A stretch of DNA of 31,271 nt, taken from assembly GCA_943325355.2 (NCBI GenBank), contig CALPPA020000001.1:1-31271 (forward strand). Direction: 5' to 3'. Numbering within the stretch: position 1 is the stretch's first letter; each line of letters begins with the position of its first letter. The translations under genes and the position numbers were made by a program. This DNA comes from Klebsiella pneumoniae. Lineage in GTDB: Bacteria; Bacteroidota; Bacteroidia; Flavobacteriales; Flavobacteriaceae. Shown piece after piece: positions 23,974 through 31,271 of the stretch. Under the pieces are notes generated by a model. The model did not search any database and was not told the DNA's origin. It worked only from the letters and a program-made list of their open reading frames with translations.

Positions 23974-26799
23974 TTACCTTTTTAACGAAAAATGACCGCT
24001 TTTTTTAGGTTTAGTATCGTCAATTCTTAATTCATACCAATAATCATCCGAAGGCAAAGGATTTTTATTAAACATTCCATCCCAAGTAGGTTTTGTAGCA
24101 TTTAAAACGGAAATTAATTTTCCATATCGGTCAAAAATAGATACTTCGGCTTGAGGATAATTATTTAATCCCTTTACTTCCCAGAAATCATTATAGGTGT
24201 CGCCGTTTGGAGTAAAAAACTTGGGAGCAATTAAAACGATAAAAGGTTGGCTCACATTGCTACATAAATTTATTTCTCTGACATAAGCAGCTTGCAAACC
24301 ACTTTGTACATTAAAAAACACATTCGAACTTTGATAATTGATACCATCAATGGAGTATTCAAAATAAGGTTCTTCTTTTTTTAAATAAATAACAACAGTA
24401 GTTTCGTTGACATCAATTCGATCTATTTCAGGAATATTATATTCTAAAACGGTAATTTTCTTTGTGCTGGAACAATTTTCGGGCGCTGGACTAGTAACGA
24501 CAACAGAATAAATCCCAGCATTTTTTACTGTAATTTTTTGGGTTTTCTCGCCTGTTGACCATTCATAAAACATTCCTGGAAGTGATGCGTCAAGTTCTAC
24601 ACCTGACGACTTACATTTAGTTACTTCTTCATCTGAAACTACTGGAGGAGTGTATACAAATACATCAACGGGAACCCGATTTCCGTTACTGCAGCCATTA
24701 TTAAAGGCTTCAGCATAATAAGTAGTACTTGCCGCTATATTTGGGATTGTAAAACTGGTTCCTGTTCCTTCAATAATTGTTCCCGTTGCAGTGGCATACC
24801 AATTTATAATGCCGATAGTCGAATTCACTTGAAGCGTTACAGTTCCAGAACTGCATCTGGAAACTGGAGTATTTGTACTCGTAATACTTGGAATAGTATT
24901 TACAGTTGCTATAATTGGAATTCTGTTTGCACATCCATAATCAACATAATACGTTGTGGTACTATTTATTGAAGGATTGACATAACTATTCCCTGTTCCC
25001 AATAAATTTCCTCCGCTTGCTGCATCATACCAATTTATTGTTCCTGTTGAATTTGCTTGCAGCGTAACTATTCCTGAATCGCAAATCGGAGCGGGAGTTG
25101 TAACACTAATTTGGGCTATTGTCATTGACGTACTTGCCGAAATTTGTATAGCATCAACATCGCCTGCAACCATCCCTCCATATTCAACGATGAAGCCTTT
25201 GGGTTGATAATCTCCGGATGGGTCACCAGTAATTGTTAAATCATTCCAAGAGCCATTTTTTCCGATTCCAGGAGCGGTAACGTGAGCATAATCTTCATTT
25301 GCTCCATTAAATTGATTGGGTTCATTGGTATTCCAATTTGCGTAATTTGGAGATGATCCATTTGCTAGACCATTCCAAAAAATAGTACCTGTTTCTGGTC
25401 CAGTAACCCATTTCCAAACACCTTCTGTTTCTTGATCACTTCCTCCAATCCAACCTGCTCCAGGTGCTTGTGCTCCGGCTAATTGGGCTTCATCTGCTGC
25501 TGTTAAAGTAGCTAAATAACCTTGTAAGCCATAATAAGTCCTTGCTTCTGCAGCTATTTTTGCATCAGCCCAAGTAATTCCTACATTGGCAACATATTCA
25601 TAAAAATGTTTGTTTCTAGGCAAATAACTTAATTGGCCTGATCCCAAACTAATCGAAAAAGTTCTGGTTCCAGTAGGCGAAGGGGAGGAATTACTGAATT
25701 TAACATCTGCAATGGCCGCTTCAAAATCAGTATATGGAATATCGACACCAGTTGAAGAGAATAATTTTAGTTTTCCTTCAGATGGAACCCAATCGAATGA
25801 AACAGTTGGATGAGATCCGGTGAGAGTTAATAGATCTTGACCAAAAACATATCCTGATGAGATTTGAATAGATACTGCATCGGTATTGGGGTCAGTAGGA
25901 TCGAATGCAATGTTGACTGTTTCAACAATATTTAAAGAGGTCTGTGGGCAATAGGTTTGATTTCCTGTTGCAGTGATTTTTAGGGGAGTAGGAGTAGCCG
26001 TTTTACTACAGTCCTCAGAATAAAAGGCTGTAGCATCTTTGCGTATCCATATATTATCAGAATAGGCTTTGTTATCAACTTCTATGCATTTTAGATTTGG
26101 ATTAGATAATAGATTTATAAAAATAAGTCCTTGGGGGTTACCACATTTCAAATTTAATTCTAATAGATTGTTATTGTTGCAAACAAAATTACTCAATAGA
26201 GGATTTTTAGAGATATCTAATTTTTTTAATTGATTGTTGTCGCAAAGTAAGACTACGAGCGCTGTATTTACAGAAACATCTAATTCTTTCAATTGATTAG
26301 TGCCACAAACTAAAGTTCCTAGTGCTGTATTTTTAGAAATATTCAATTCTAACAGTTTGTTATTGGAACAATATAAAATTCTTAAAGAATTATTTTTAGA
26401 AACATCTAATGTTGTCAATAAATTTTGTTGGCAACGTAAATTCCATAGCTCAGTGTTTTTAGAAACATCTAAAGTCGCAAGCATATTAAAACTGCAGTCC
26501 AATTGTTGTAATATAATATTTCTCGTAACATCTAAAACGGTTATTTGGTTATAGCTGCAATTTAACTGGACTAATGCCACAAAATCCTGAATACCGGTTA
26601 AATCAGTAATGTATTCGTTTGAAATGGTCAAAGTTGTTAATTTATTCACGCTAGACGTAAGCACCTTGCCATCAATTGCACCAACATCGATACCTCTATC
26701 TAATAAAGCCTGTTCAAAATTCACATCTGGAATTAATGTATATTGTGAATAGCCCAAAAAATTAGAAAGTACTAAAAAGATAAAGAGTAATTTTTTCAT
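23974..26799 (-). CDS. Large secreted LRR and C-type-lectin-like protein, T9SS type B sorting domain
   Basis: 941 residues from the ATG at 26799; a longer frame would overlap the methyltransferase gene and lack a signal peptide at its start. Signal peptide MKKLLFIFLVLSNFLGYSQ. About 55-245: leucine-rich repeats of 21 residues with the LDVSKNTxLxxLxCxxN pattern. About 265-400: a beta-rich cadherin-like segment. About 400-540: a C-type-lectin-like domain (KHFYEYVANVGITWADAK, GWIGGSDQETEGVWKWVTG, NWNTNEPNQFNG, SWNDL). About 565-720: two Ig-like repeats (CDSGIVTLQANSTGTINWYD and a related copy), then a PKD-like stretch (about 735-790). Last 85 residues: type B sorting domain FFTPNGDTYNDFWEVKG, FDRYGKLI, WDGMFN. 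A surface adhesin or glycan-binding role is inferred. It starts 44 bases after the RNA methyltransferase stop. Confidence 0.9.
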   Translation of the reverse strand: MKKLLFIFLVLSNFLGYSQYTLIPDVNFEQALLDRGIDVGAIDGKVLTSSVNKLTTLTISNEYITDLTGIQDFVALVQLNCSYNQITVLDVTRNIILQQLDCSFNMLATLDVSKNTELWNLRCQQNLLTTLDVSKNNSLRILYCSNNKLLELNISKNTALGTLVCGTNQLKELDVSVNTALVVLLCDNNQLKKLDISKNPLLSNFVCNNNNLLELNLKCGNPQGLIFINLLSNPNLKCIEVDNKAYSDNIWIRKDATAFYSEDCSKTATPTPLKITATGNQTYCPQTSLNIVETVNIAFDPTDPNTDAVSIQISSGYVFGQDLLTLTGSHPTVSFDWVPSEGKLKLFSSTGVDIPYTDFEAAIADVKFSNSSPSPTGTRTFSISLGSGQLSYLPRNKHFYEYVANVGITWADAKIAAEARTYYGLQGYLATLTAADEAQLAGAQAPGAGWIGGSDQETEGVWKWVTGPETGTIFWNGLANGSSPNYANWNTNEPNQFNGANEDYAHVTAPGIGKNGSWNDLTITGDPSGDYQPKGFIVEYGGMVAGDVDAIQISASTSMTIAQISVTTPAPICDSGIVTLQANSTGTINWYDAASGGNLLGTGNSYVNPSINSTTTYYVDYGCANRIPIIATVNTIPSITSTNTPVSRCSSGTVTLQVNSTIGIINWYATATGTIIEGTGTSFTIPNIAASTTYYAEAFNNGCSNGNRVPVDVFVYTPPVVSDEEVTKCKSSGVELDASLPGMFYEWSTGEKTQKITVKNAGIYSVVVTSPAPENCSSTKKITVLEYNIPEIDRIDVNETTVVIYLKKEEPYFEYSIDGINYQSSNVFFNVQSGLQAAYVREINLCSNVSQPFIVLIAPKFFTPNGDTYNDFWEVKGLNNYPQAEVSIFDRYGKLISVLNATKPTWDGMFNKNPLPSDDYWYELRIDDTKPKKSGHFSLKR

Positions 26800-26843
26800 A
26801 AAACAATCAAGAAAAAATAGGAAGAATTCAATTTTTAACAAAT

Positions 26844-27380
26844 CTACAATTTCCATTTCATTTTTTGGAACAAATCCCAAACGACTATTCCAGCACTTAC
26901 TGAAATATTTAAAGAATGTTTAGTCCCCAATTGCGGAATTTCGATAGAGCCATCGCACATAGCAACAGCTTCTTGCGATACACCAAATACTTCGTTACCA
27001 AAAACTAAAGCATACTTTTTGTCCTTTTCGATAGTGAAATCTTGAAGAAAAATGGCGCTTTCTACTTGTTCAATGGCTAATACGGTAACACTGTTGTCTT
27101 TTAAATTTTGAATCACTTCAAGAACATCATTACAATGTTCCCAAACTACAGTTTCGGTCGCTCCTAAAGCTGTTTTGTGGATTTCTTTGTTGGGTGGAGT
27201 CGCTGTTATGCCGCATAAATATATTTTTTCAATCAAAAAAGCATCTGCGGTTCTAAATACGGAGCCGATATTATGTAAACTGCGGATATCATCCAAAACA
27301 ATGATGATTGGAGTTTTTTCGGATTGTTTAAAATCTTCAATAGATTTTCGATCGAGTTCGCTGTTTTCTAGCTTTCGCAT
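26844..27380 (-). CDS. TrmH/SpoU family RNA methyltransferase
   Basis: 178 residues, a compact SPOUT enzyme that transfers a methyl group from SAM to a ribose 2'-OH of tRNA or rRNA. The three SpoU motifs are present: motif 1 LDDIRSLHNIGSVFRTADAF at 29-48, with the Asn and Arg of the catalytic site; motif 2 ALVFGNEVFGV at about 128-138; and motif 3 EIPQLGTKHSLNISVSAGI. The chain forms the trefoil knot only, with no extra RNA-binding domain. The target nucleotide cannot be read from the sequence; similarity to TrmH (tRNA Gm18) is possible. Its -10 box lies in the loop of the terminator that ends the DUF1573 gene. The large T9SS gene follows 44 bases downstream. Confidence 0.92.
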   Translation of the reverse strand: MRKLENSELDRKSIEDFKQSEKTPIIIVLDDIRSLHNIGSVFRTADAFLIEKIYLCGITATPPNKEIHKTALGATETVVWEHCNDVLEVIQNLKDNSVTVLAIEQVESAIFLQDFTIEKDKKYALVFGNEVFGVSQEAVAMCDGSIEIPQLGTKHSLNISVSAGIVVWDLFQKMKWKL

Positions 27381-27403
27381 AGTTTTGGACTTGTGTTTAA
27401 ATA

Positions 27404-27435
27404 AAAAAAGCTTCCAAAATTAAGGAAGCTTTTTT
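27404..27435 (-). terminator. Terminator of the DUF1573 gene
   Basis: A 12-bp perfect stem, AAAAAAGCTTCC (27404-27415) and its complement (27424-27435), with an 8-base loop and a T-run on the minus strand. It lies 19 bases after the DUF1573 stop. Confidence 0.8.
27415..27422 (-). promoter_or_regulatory. -10 element of the RNA methyltransferase gene, inside a terminator loop
   Basis: TAATTTTG on the minus strand, an exact TAnnTTTG match 35 bases before the methyltransferase ATG. It occupies the loop of the hairpin at 27404-27435. The nearest TTG upstream is at an unusual 26-base distance. Confidence 0.4.
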
Positions 27436-27453
27436 ATAATAGTTATATCAAAT

Positions 27454-27927
27454 TTAGCTTTTTGGAGCATCAGCAGCAAGTACAGTTCCTTTTATGGTAA
27501 GTACTTTTGAGGGGCTTCCCGCTGCATTTGAAGTGATGGTTACCGTTTTTGTAAAAGGACCAACTCTAGAAGCAGAAGTGTCATATTTTACTCCAATAAC
27601 CGCTTTCGCACCCGGTAAAATAGGCTCTTTTGGAAAAGTTGGAACGGTACATCCACAAGATCCTGCTGCATTTGTTATAATTAATGGCTTGTTACCATTA
27701 TTAGTAAATTCGAATTTACGATTACCGTCAGAGTTTATCGCTACGCTCCCGTAATCGATAGTTTCAGTTACATAAACCATTCCTGCACCATCTACTTTAG
27801 GTAAGGCAGGTGTGGTAGTTTTTGCAGTAGCTTTTTTAATAGCTTTGCTAGGTTTTGAAGTTTCTTGTGCGTTAGAAAAAGCAAACGCTAAAAGAGCTAT
27901 TGAAAGTGTAATAATCTTTTTCATCAT
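27454..27927 (-). CDS. DUF1573 secreted/periplasmic protein
   Basis: 157 residues. Signal peptide of about 21 residues (MMKKIITLSIALLAFAFSNAQ), a Lys/Thr/Pro linker, then one DUF1573 beta-sandwich (about 47-152). The family hallmarks are present: YVTETIDYGSVAINSDG, FEFTNNGNKPLIITNA, the GSCGCTVP cysteine pair and the TITSNAAGSPSKVLTIKG end. These domains resemble MSPD/Ig-like folds and are abundant in Bacteroidota, but no molecular function is established that I know of; the CxC pair may bind metal or form a disulfide. Single gene with its own exact -10 at 27949-27956 and its own terminator. An ATG one codon later (27924) is an equal start. Confidence 0.9.
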   Translation of the reverse strand: MMKKIITLSIALLAFAFSNAQETSKPSKAIKKATAKTTTPALPKVDGAGMVYVTETIDYGSVAINSDGNRKFEFTNNGNKPLIITNAAGSCGCTVPTFPKEPILPGAKAVIGVKYDTSASRVGPFTKTVTITSNAAGSPSKVLTIKGTVLAADAPKS

Positions 27928-27948
27928 TATTTATTTTAAATTAAAAGA

Positions 27949-27956
27949 CAAATTTA
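27949..27956 (-). promoter_or_regulatory. -10 element of the DUF1573 gene
   Basis: TAAATTTG on the minus strand, an exact TAnnTTTG match 21 bases upstream of the ATG. No clear -33 TTG. Confidence 0.45.
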
Positions 27957-28039
27957 TATAAAATATCTAAAATCCTGCTTAAAAATTACTTAAAAAAATT
28001 TTAAATTTAAGGTCTGTTCATTTTTCGTTATAAAATCTA

Positions 28040-28047
28040 TAAATTCG
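28040..28047 (+). promoter_or_regulatory. Possible -10 element of mutS
   Basis: TAAATTCG, one mismatch from TAnnTTTG, 26 bases before the TTG start. Weak call; no good -33. Confidence 0.25.
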
Positions 28048-28073
28048 CTACCTATAAATTTAAAGAATATATT

Positions 28074-30680
28074 TTGTCATCTAAGGAAAAAATCATCAAG
28101 GAAACCCCGTTAATGAAACAATACAACGAGATAAAAAGGAAGTATCCTGATGCTTGTTTGTTGTTTAGAGTGGGTGACTTTTATGAAACATTTGGTGAAG
28201 ATGCGGTTCGAGCTTCTAAAATTTTGGGTATAACGTTGACCAAAAGAGGTGCAGGATCCGAAACCGAAACAGCTTTGGCAGGTTTTCCGCATCATTCTAT
28301 TAATACCTATTTACCCAAATTAGTCAAAGCGGGGCTTCGTGTTGCCATTTGTGATCAACTTGAAGATCCAAAAATGACTAAAACTATAGTGAAACGCGGT
28401 GTTACAGAACTTGTGACTCCCGGTGTTTCAATGAATGATGAGGTTTTGCAGTCGAAGACCAATAATTTTTTGGCAGCCATTTATTTTGCCAATAAATCAA
28501 TCGGGATTTCATTTCTTGATGTTTCCACAGGCGAATTTTTGACTTCGCAAGGCAATGCAGAATATATCGATAAGTTGTTGCAGAATTTCAATCCCAGTGA
28601 GATTTTGATTCCCAAAAACAATAAAAATGATTTCCGAGAAACTTTCGGTGATGATTACCACAGTTTTTATTTGGAAGACTGGATTTATAAAGAAGATTAC
28701 GCTTTCGAAATCTTGACAAAGCATTTTCAAACCATTTCTTTGAAAGGTTTTGGAATCGAAGAATTGAAAGAGGGAATTATTGCTTCGGGAGCTATTTTGT
28801 ATTATTTGTCCGAAACGCAACACAATAAAGTACAGCATATAACCGCGATTCAACGTATTGCCGAAGACGCTTATGTCTGGATGGATCGATTTACGATTCG
28901 GAATCTCGAATTGTACCACAGTTATAACCCCAATGCGGTCACACTTTTAGACGTTATAGACAAAACGCTTTCGCCAATGGGTGGTCGTTTGCTTAAACGT
29001 TGGTTGGCTTTGCCTTTGAAAGATGCTAATAAAATACGAAGCCGTCATCAAGTGGTTTCCTATTTGAAAGAGAATCAAAATGTATTAAAAAATATCCAAA
29101 AGCAAATCAAACAAATTTCGGATTTAGAAAGACTGATTTCTAAAATTGCCACCGGAAAAGTATCACCTCGTGAAGTGGTGTACCTGAAAGAATCTTTGGA
29201 TGCTATCATTCCAATAAAAACCTTGGCTTTACAAAGTCCACAAGAAGCGGTGAAAGTCATTGGTGATAGTTTGCACAGTTGTGATTTATTGCGCGAAAAG
29301 ATAAAAACAGTCTTGAATCAAGATGCTCCTGTGGCTGTTGCCAAAGGGAATGCTATTGCCAACGGAATCAATGCCGAATTAGATGAGTTGCGAGCAATAT
29401 CGACTTCCGGAAAAGAATTTCTGGAAGGAATCGAAAAAAGAGAATCCGAAAGAACGGGAATTTCGTCTTTGAAAATTTCCTTCAACAATGTTTTTGGGTA
29501 TTACATTGAAGTTCGAAACACGCATAAAGATAAGGTTCCTGAAGAATGGATTCGGAAACAAACCTTGGTGAGTGCCGAACGTTATATTACCGAGGAACTA
29601 AAAGAATATGAAACCAAAATTCTAGGTGCCGAAGAAAAAATCCACAAAATCGAAGCCGAATTATTCGAGCAATTAGTTTCTTGGATTGCAACTTATATCA
29701 AACCGGTTCAAATGAATGCCAATTTGGTAGCGCAATTGGATTGTTTGTGTTCGTTTACGCAATTGGCTATCGAAAATAAATATGTTTGTCCAGAGCTAGA
29801 CGAAACATTCGAGTTGGATATCAAAAATGGTAGACATCCTGTTATCGAAAAACAATTGCCTGTCGGTATGCCTTATATTGCCAATGATGTTTTCTTGGAT
29901 AGAGAAACACAACAGTTGATAATGATTACCGGACCCAATATGTCTGGAAAATCCGCTATTTTGCGTCAAACTGCTTTAATTGTACTCTTGGCTCAAATGG
30001 GAAGTTTTGTTCCAGCAGAAAGTGTAAGAATGGGCGTAACAGATAAAATATTTACTAGAGTAGGAGCTTCGGATAATATTTCGATGGGAGAATCTACTTT
30101 TATGGTCGAAATGAATGAAACCGCTTCTATTTTGAATAATATCTCCGACAGAAGTTTAGTGTTGTTGGATGAAATCGGAAGAGGAACCAGTACGTATGAT
30201 GGAATCTCTATCGCTTGGGCCATTGCCGAATTTTTACACGAACATCCATCTAAGCCAAAAACCTTATTTGCGACCCATTATCACGAGTTGAATGAAATGA
30301 GTGAATCCTTACCAAGAATTCAGAATTATAATGTTTCAGTCAAAGAGTTAAAAGACACCGTGCTTTTTATCCGAAAACTGATAAAAGGAGGAAGTGCTCA
30401 CAGTTTTGGAATTCACGTGGCAAAAATGGCTGGAATGCCTCAAATCGTAATTTTGAAAGCACAAAAACTGTTGAAGAAATTGGAGAAAGACCATTCTAGC
30501 GAAGTCTTGAGTGGCATTAAATCAGGGAAGGACGATATGCAAATGAGTTTCTTTAATCTAGACGATCCTTTGTTAGAAGAAATAAAAGAGGAAATTTTAA
30601 GCTTGGACATCAACACAATTACACCAATGGAAGCCTTGATGAAACTCAATGAAATCAAGAGAATGTTGACTAAAAATTAG
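28074..30680 (+). CDS. mutS: DNA mismatch repair protein MutS (TTG start)
   Basis: Recognises mismatches and small loops and recruits MutL. 868 residues. The N-terminal mismatch-binding domain has the wedge motif [14 protein letters not shown], with the Phe-x-Glu pair that inserts at the mismatch. The connector, lever and clamp domains follow (about 130-560). The ABC-type ATPase has Walker [11 protein letters not shown], the signature region [13 protein letters not shown], Walker [17 protein letters not shown] and the FATHYHEL loop. Start: the TTG at 28074 keeps [16 protein letters not shown], which resembles the N-terminus I recall for flavobacterial MutS; the first in-frame ATG is at 28113 and would remove 13 residues. 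Alone in its transcript, followed by the tRNA pair. Confidence 0.97.
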   Translation: MSSKEKIIKETPLMKQYNEIKRKYPDACLLFRVGDFYETFGEDAVRASKILGITLTKRGAGSETETALAGFPHHSINTYLPKLVKAGLRVAICDQLEDPKMTKTIVKRGVTELVTPGVSMNDEVLQSKTNNFLAAIYFANKSIGISFLDVSTGEFLTSQGNAEYIDKLLQNFNPSEILIPKNNKNDFRETFGDDYHSFYLEDWIYKEDYAFEILTKHFQTISLKGFGIEELKEGIIASGAILYYLSETQHNKVQHITAIQRIAEDAYVWMDRFTIRNLELYHSYNPNAVTLLDVIDKTLSPMGGRLLKRWLALPLKDANKIRSRHQVVSYLKENQNVLKNIQKQIKQISDLERLISKIATGKVSPREVVYLKESLDAIIPIKTLALQSPQEAVKVIGDSLHSCDLLREKIKTVLNQDAPVAVAKGNAIANGINAELDELRAISTSGKEFLEGIEKRESERTGISSLKISFNNVFGYYIEVRNTHKDKVPEEWIRKQTLVSAERYITEELKEYETKILGAEEKIHKIEAELFEQLVSWIATYIKPVQMNANLVAQLDCLCSFTQLAIENKYVCPELDETFELDIKNGRHPVIEKQLPVGMPYIANDVFLDRETQQLIMITGPNMSGKSAILRQTALIVLLAQMGSFVPAESVRMGVTDKIFTRVGASDNISMGESTFMVEMNETASILNNISDRSLVLLDEIGRGTSTYDGISIAWAIAEFLHEHPSKPKTLFATHYHELNEMSESLPRIQNYNVSVKELKDTVLFIRKLIKGGSAHSFGIHVAKMAGMPQIVILKAQKLLKKLEKDHSSEVLSGIKSGKDDMQMSFFNLDDPLLEEIKEEILSLDINTITPMEALMKLNEIKRMLTKN

Positions 30681-30748
30681 TTTAATTGTCATAAGGGTTA
30701 GGTTATCAGAAGCTTAACTTTTGCCTATTTATTTTTTATAAAAAACGC

Positions 30749-30778
30749 TTGTGTAATTGAATTAATGTATTAAATTTG
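30749..30778 (+). promoter_or_regulatory. Promoter of the tRNA-Gly (and possibly tRNA-Leu) transcript
   Basis: TTG at 30749-30751, a 19-base gap, then TAAATTTG at 30771-30778, matching the Bacteroidota consensus. The tRNA-Gly begins 46 bases downstream of the -10. No terminator is apparent between the two tRNA genes. Confidence 0.65.
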
Positions 30779-30824
30779 CATCCGCAATACGGTTAAGTAT
30801 TTAGTTCCTTTTTATAATGAAAAT

Positions 30825-30897
30825 GCGAAAATAGCTCAGTTGGTAGAGCGCGACCTTGCCAAGGTCGAGGTCGCGGGTTCGAGCCCCGTTTTTCGCT
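30825..30897 (+). tRNA. tRNA-Gly (anticodon GCC)
   Basis: 73-base cloverleaf. Acceptor GCGAAAA pairs with TTTTCGC at 30890-30896. The anticodon arm is CGACC-TTGCCAA-GGTCG with GCC at 30858-30860, and the T loop is TTCGAGC. No encoded CCA. Confidence 0.97.
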
Positions 30898-30907
30898 CAA
30901 ACCATAC

Positions 30908-31164
30908 GCTTAGTAGGTATTGAATTTAATTGATTTTTTAATTAAATTTAAAATCAAAAAGCAAAACGCTCTGATGTGATTGTGTTTAATTTATTTTTTC
31001 TAAAAATTAGATATAATCTCAAAAAAGCAAAACGCTCGGATGGTGCTGTATTTAATTAATTTTTTCTAAAAATTAGATATAACATTAAAAAGGCAAAATG
31101 CTCGGATGGTGCTGTATTTAATTAATTTTTTCTAAAAATTAGATATAAACTCAAAAAGCAAAAC
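30908..31164 (+). repeat. Tandem ~66-bp repeats, each beginning with the 5' end of tRNA-Leu
   Basis: Units: about 30908-30967 (degraded), 30968-31033, 31034-31099 and 31100-31164, leading straight into the tRNA-Leu at 31165. The last two units each begin with GCTCGGATGGTG, identical to tRNA-Leu bases 1-12, and then diverge to CTGTATTTAATTAA. The next unit upstream begins GCTCTGATGTG and the outermost GCTTAGTAGGT. Every unit ends in GCAAAAC or GCAAAAT. The two clean units also contain TAATTTTT-TCT-AAAAATTA, an 8-bp hairpin. This array fills the space between the two tRNAs; no gene is seen in it. Confidence 0.9.
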
Positions 31165-31250
31165 GCTCGGATGGTGAAATTGGTAGACACGCTGGACTTA
31201 AAATCCAGTGAACAGCAATGTTCGTGCGGGTTCAAGTCCCGCTCTGAGTA
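31165..31250 (+). tRNA. tRNA-Leu (anticodon TAA)
   Basis: 86-base class II tRNA with a long variable arm (GAACAGCAATGTTC region). Acceptor GCTCGGA pairs with TCTGAGT at 31243-31249, including two G:U pairs. The anticodon arm is CTGGA-CTTAAAA-TCCAG with TAA at 31199-31201. Discriminator A, no encoded CCA. Its first 12 bases are repeated twice exactly and at least once imperfectly upstream. Confidence 0.97.
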
Positions 31251-31271
31251 CTATTGAAAACCGTAAAGACT

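Noticed and set aside
26800..26880. N-terminal extension of the large T9SS protein
   Set aside because: It would overlap the methyltransferase gene, and a proper signal peptide starts at the ATG at 26799.
28509..28919. Minus-strand 136-codon frame inside mutS
   Set aside because: It is a shadow of the mutS coding frame, with no start signals or recognisable domain.
30681..30748. Terminator after mutS
   Set aside because: Only a short stem with G:U pairs (AGGGTTA with TAACTTT) can be drawn and the tail is poor, so it is not listed.
30908..31164. CRISPR array
   Set aside because: The units are near-identical over their whole length, without variable spacers, and they contain tRNA-derived sequence.
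31034..31176. Integration (att) site of a mobile element at tRNA-Leu
   Set aside because: The duplicated part is the tRNA 5' end, not the 3' end, and there is no integrase or foreign cargo between copies.

Overview
The window is a chromosomal segment of a low-GC Bacteroidota bacterium, most likely a Flavobacterium or close relative. The signs are the PorP/SprF, PorG-like (DUF6089), T9SS type A and type B sorting-domain proteins; a trigger factor with a diverged PPIase region; a folK-deoxynucleoside kinase fusion; a bacterial GH3 protein; and promoters of the Bacteroidota form (TTG about -33, TAnnTTTG about -7) instead of E. coli -35/-10 boxes. There is no rRNA, prophage, insertion sequence or CRISPR array. 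Most of the window is core genome with conserved neighbourhoods.

Layout. 1-904: end of a PorP/SprF gene and a gamma-carbonic-anhydrase-like gene. 915-7973 (minus): an envelope block reading porG-like, uppS, bamA, a long repeat-extended OmpH and a short OmpH/Skp, closed by a strong terminator at 1741-1780, then murI. It joins outer-membrane protein insertion, periplasmic chaperones, the undecaprenyl lipid carrier and a D-glutamate source. 8143-9693 (minus): nadK and a CBS-domain gene, divergent from pdxJ and a YbfF-like hydrolase (9827-11425). 11489-12817: a secreted Asp-box beta-propeller protein with a T9SS type A tail. 13018-16915 (plus): a small membrane protein, then tig, clpP and clpX, a protein-quality-control group. 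17062-18297: serB with two ACT-like regions. 18377-19903: GH3 adenylating enzyme. 20075-20869: DUF2797 zinc/GIY-YIG-like protein. 20927-22687: sppA. 22823-23959: folK-dNK fusion. 23974-26799: a large LRR plus lectin-like T9SS type B protein behind a SpoU-type RNA methyltransferase. 27454-27927: DUF1573. 28074-30680: mutS from a TTG start. 30825-31250: tRNA-Gly(GCC) and tRNA-Leu(TAA).

The most unusual structure lies between the two tRNA genes. A roughly 66-bp unit is repeated in tandem, and each of the two clean copies begins with an exact copy of the first 12 bases of the downstream tRNA-Leu; copies further from the tRNA are progressively degraded. Other non-coding signals worth attention are a candidate structured leader on sppA, a perfect 12-bp inverted repeat overlapping the tig promoter, a -10 box inside a terminator loop before the RNA methyltransferase gene, and TCAG-rich inverted repeats between clpP and clpX. 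All calls come from reading the sequence and from memory of the families; no database search was run.
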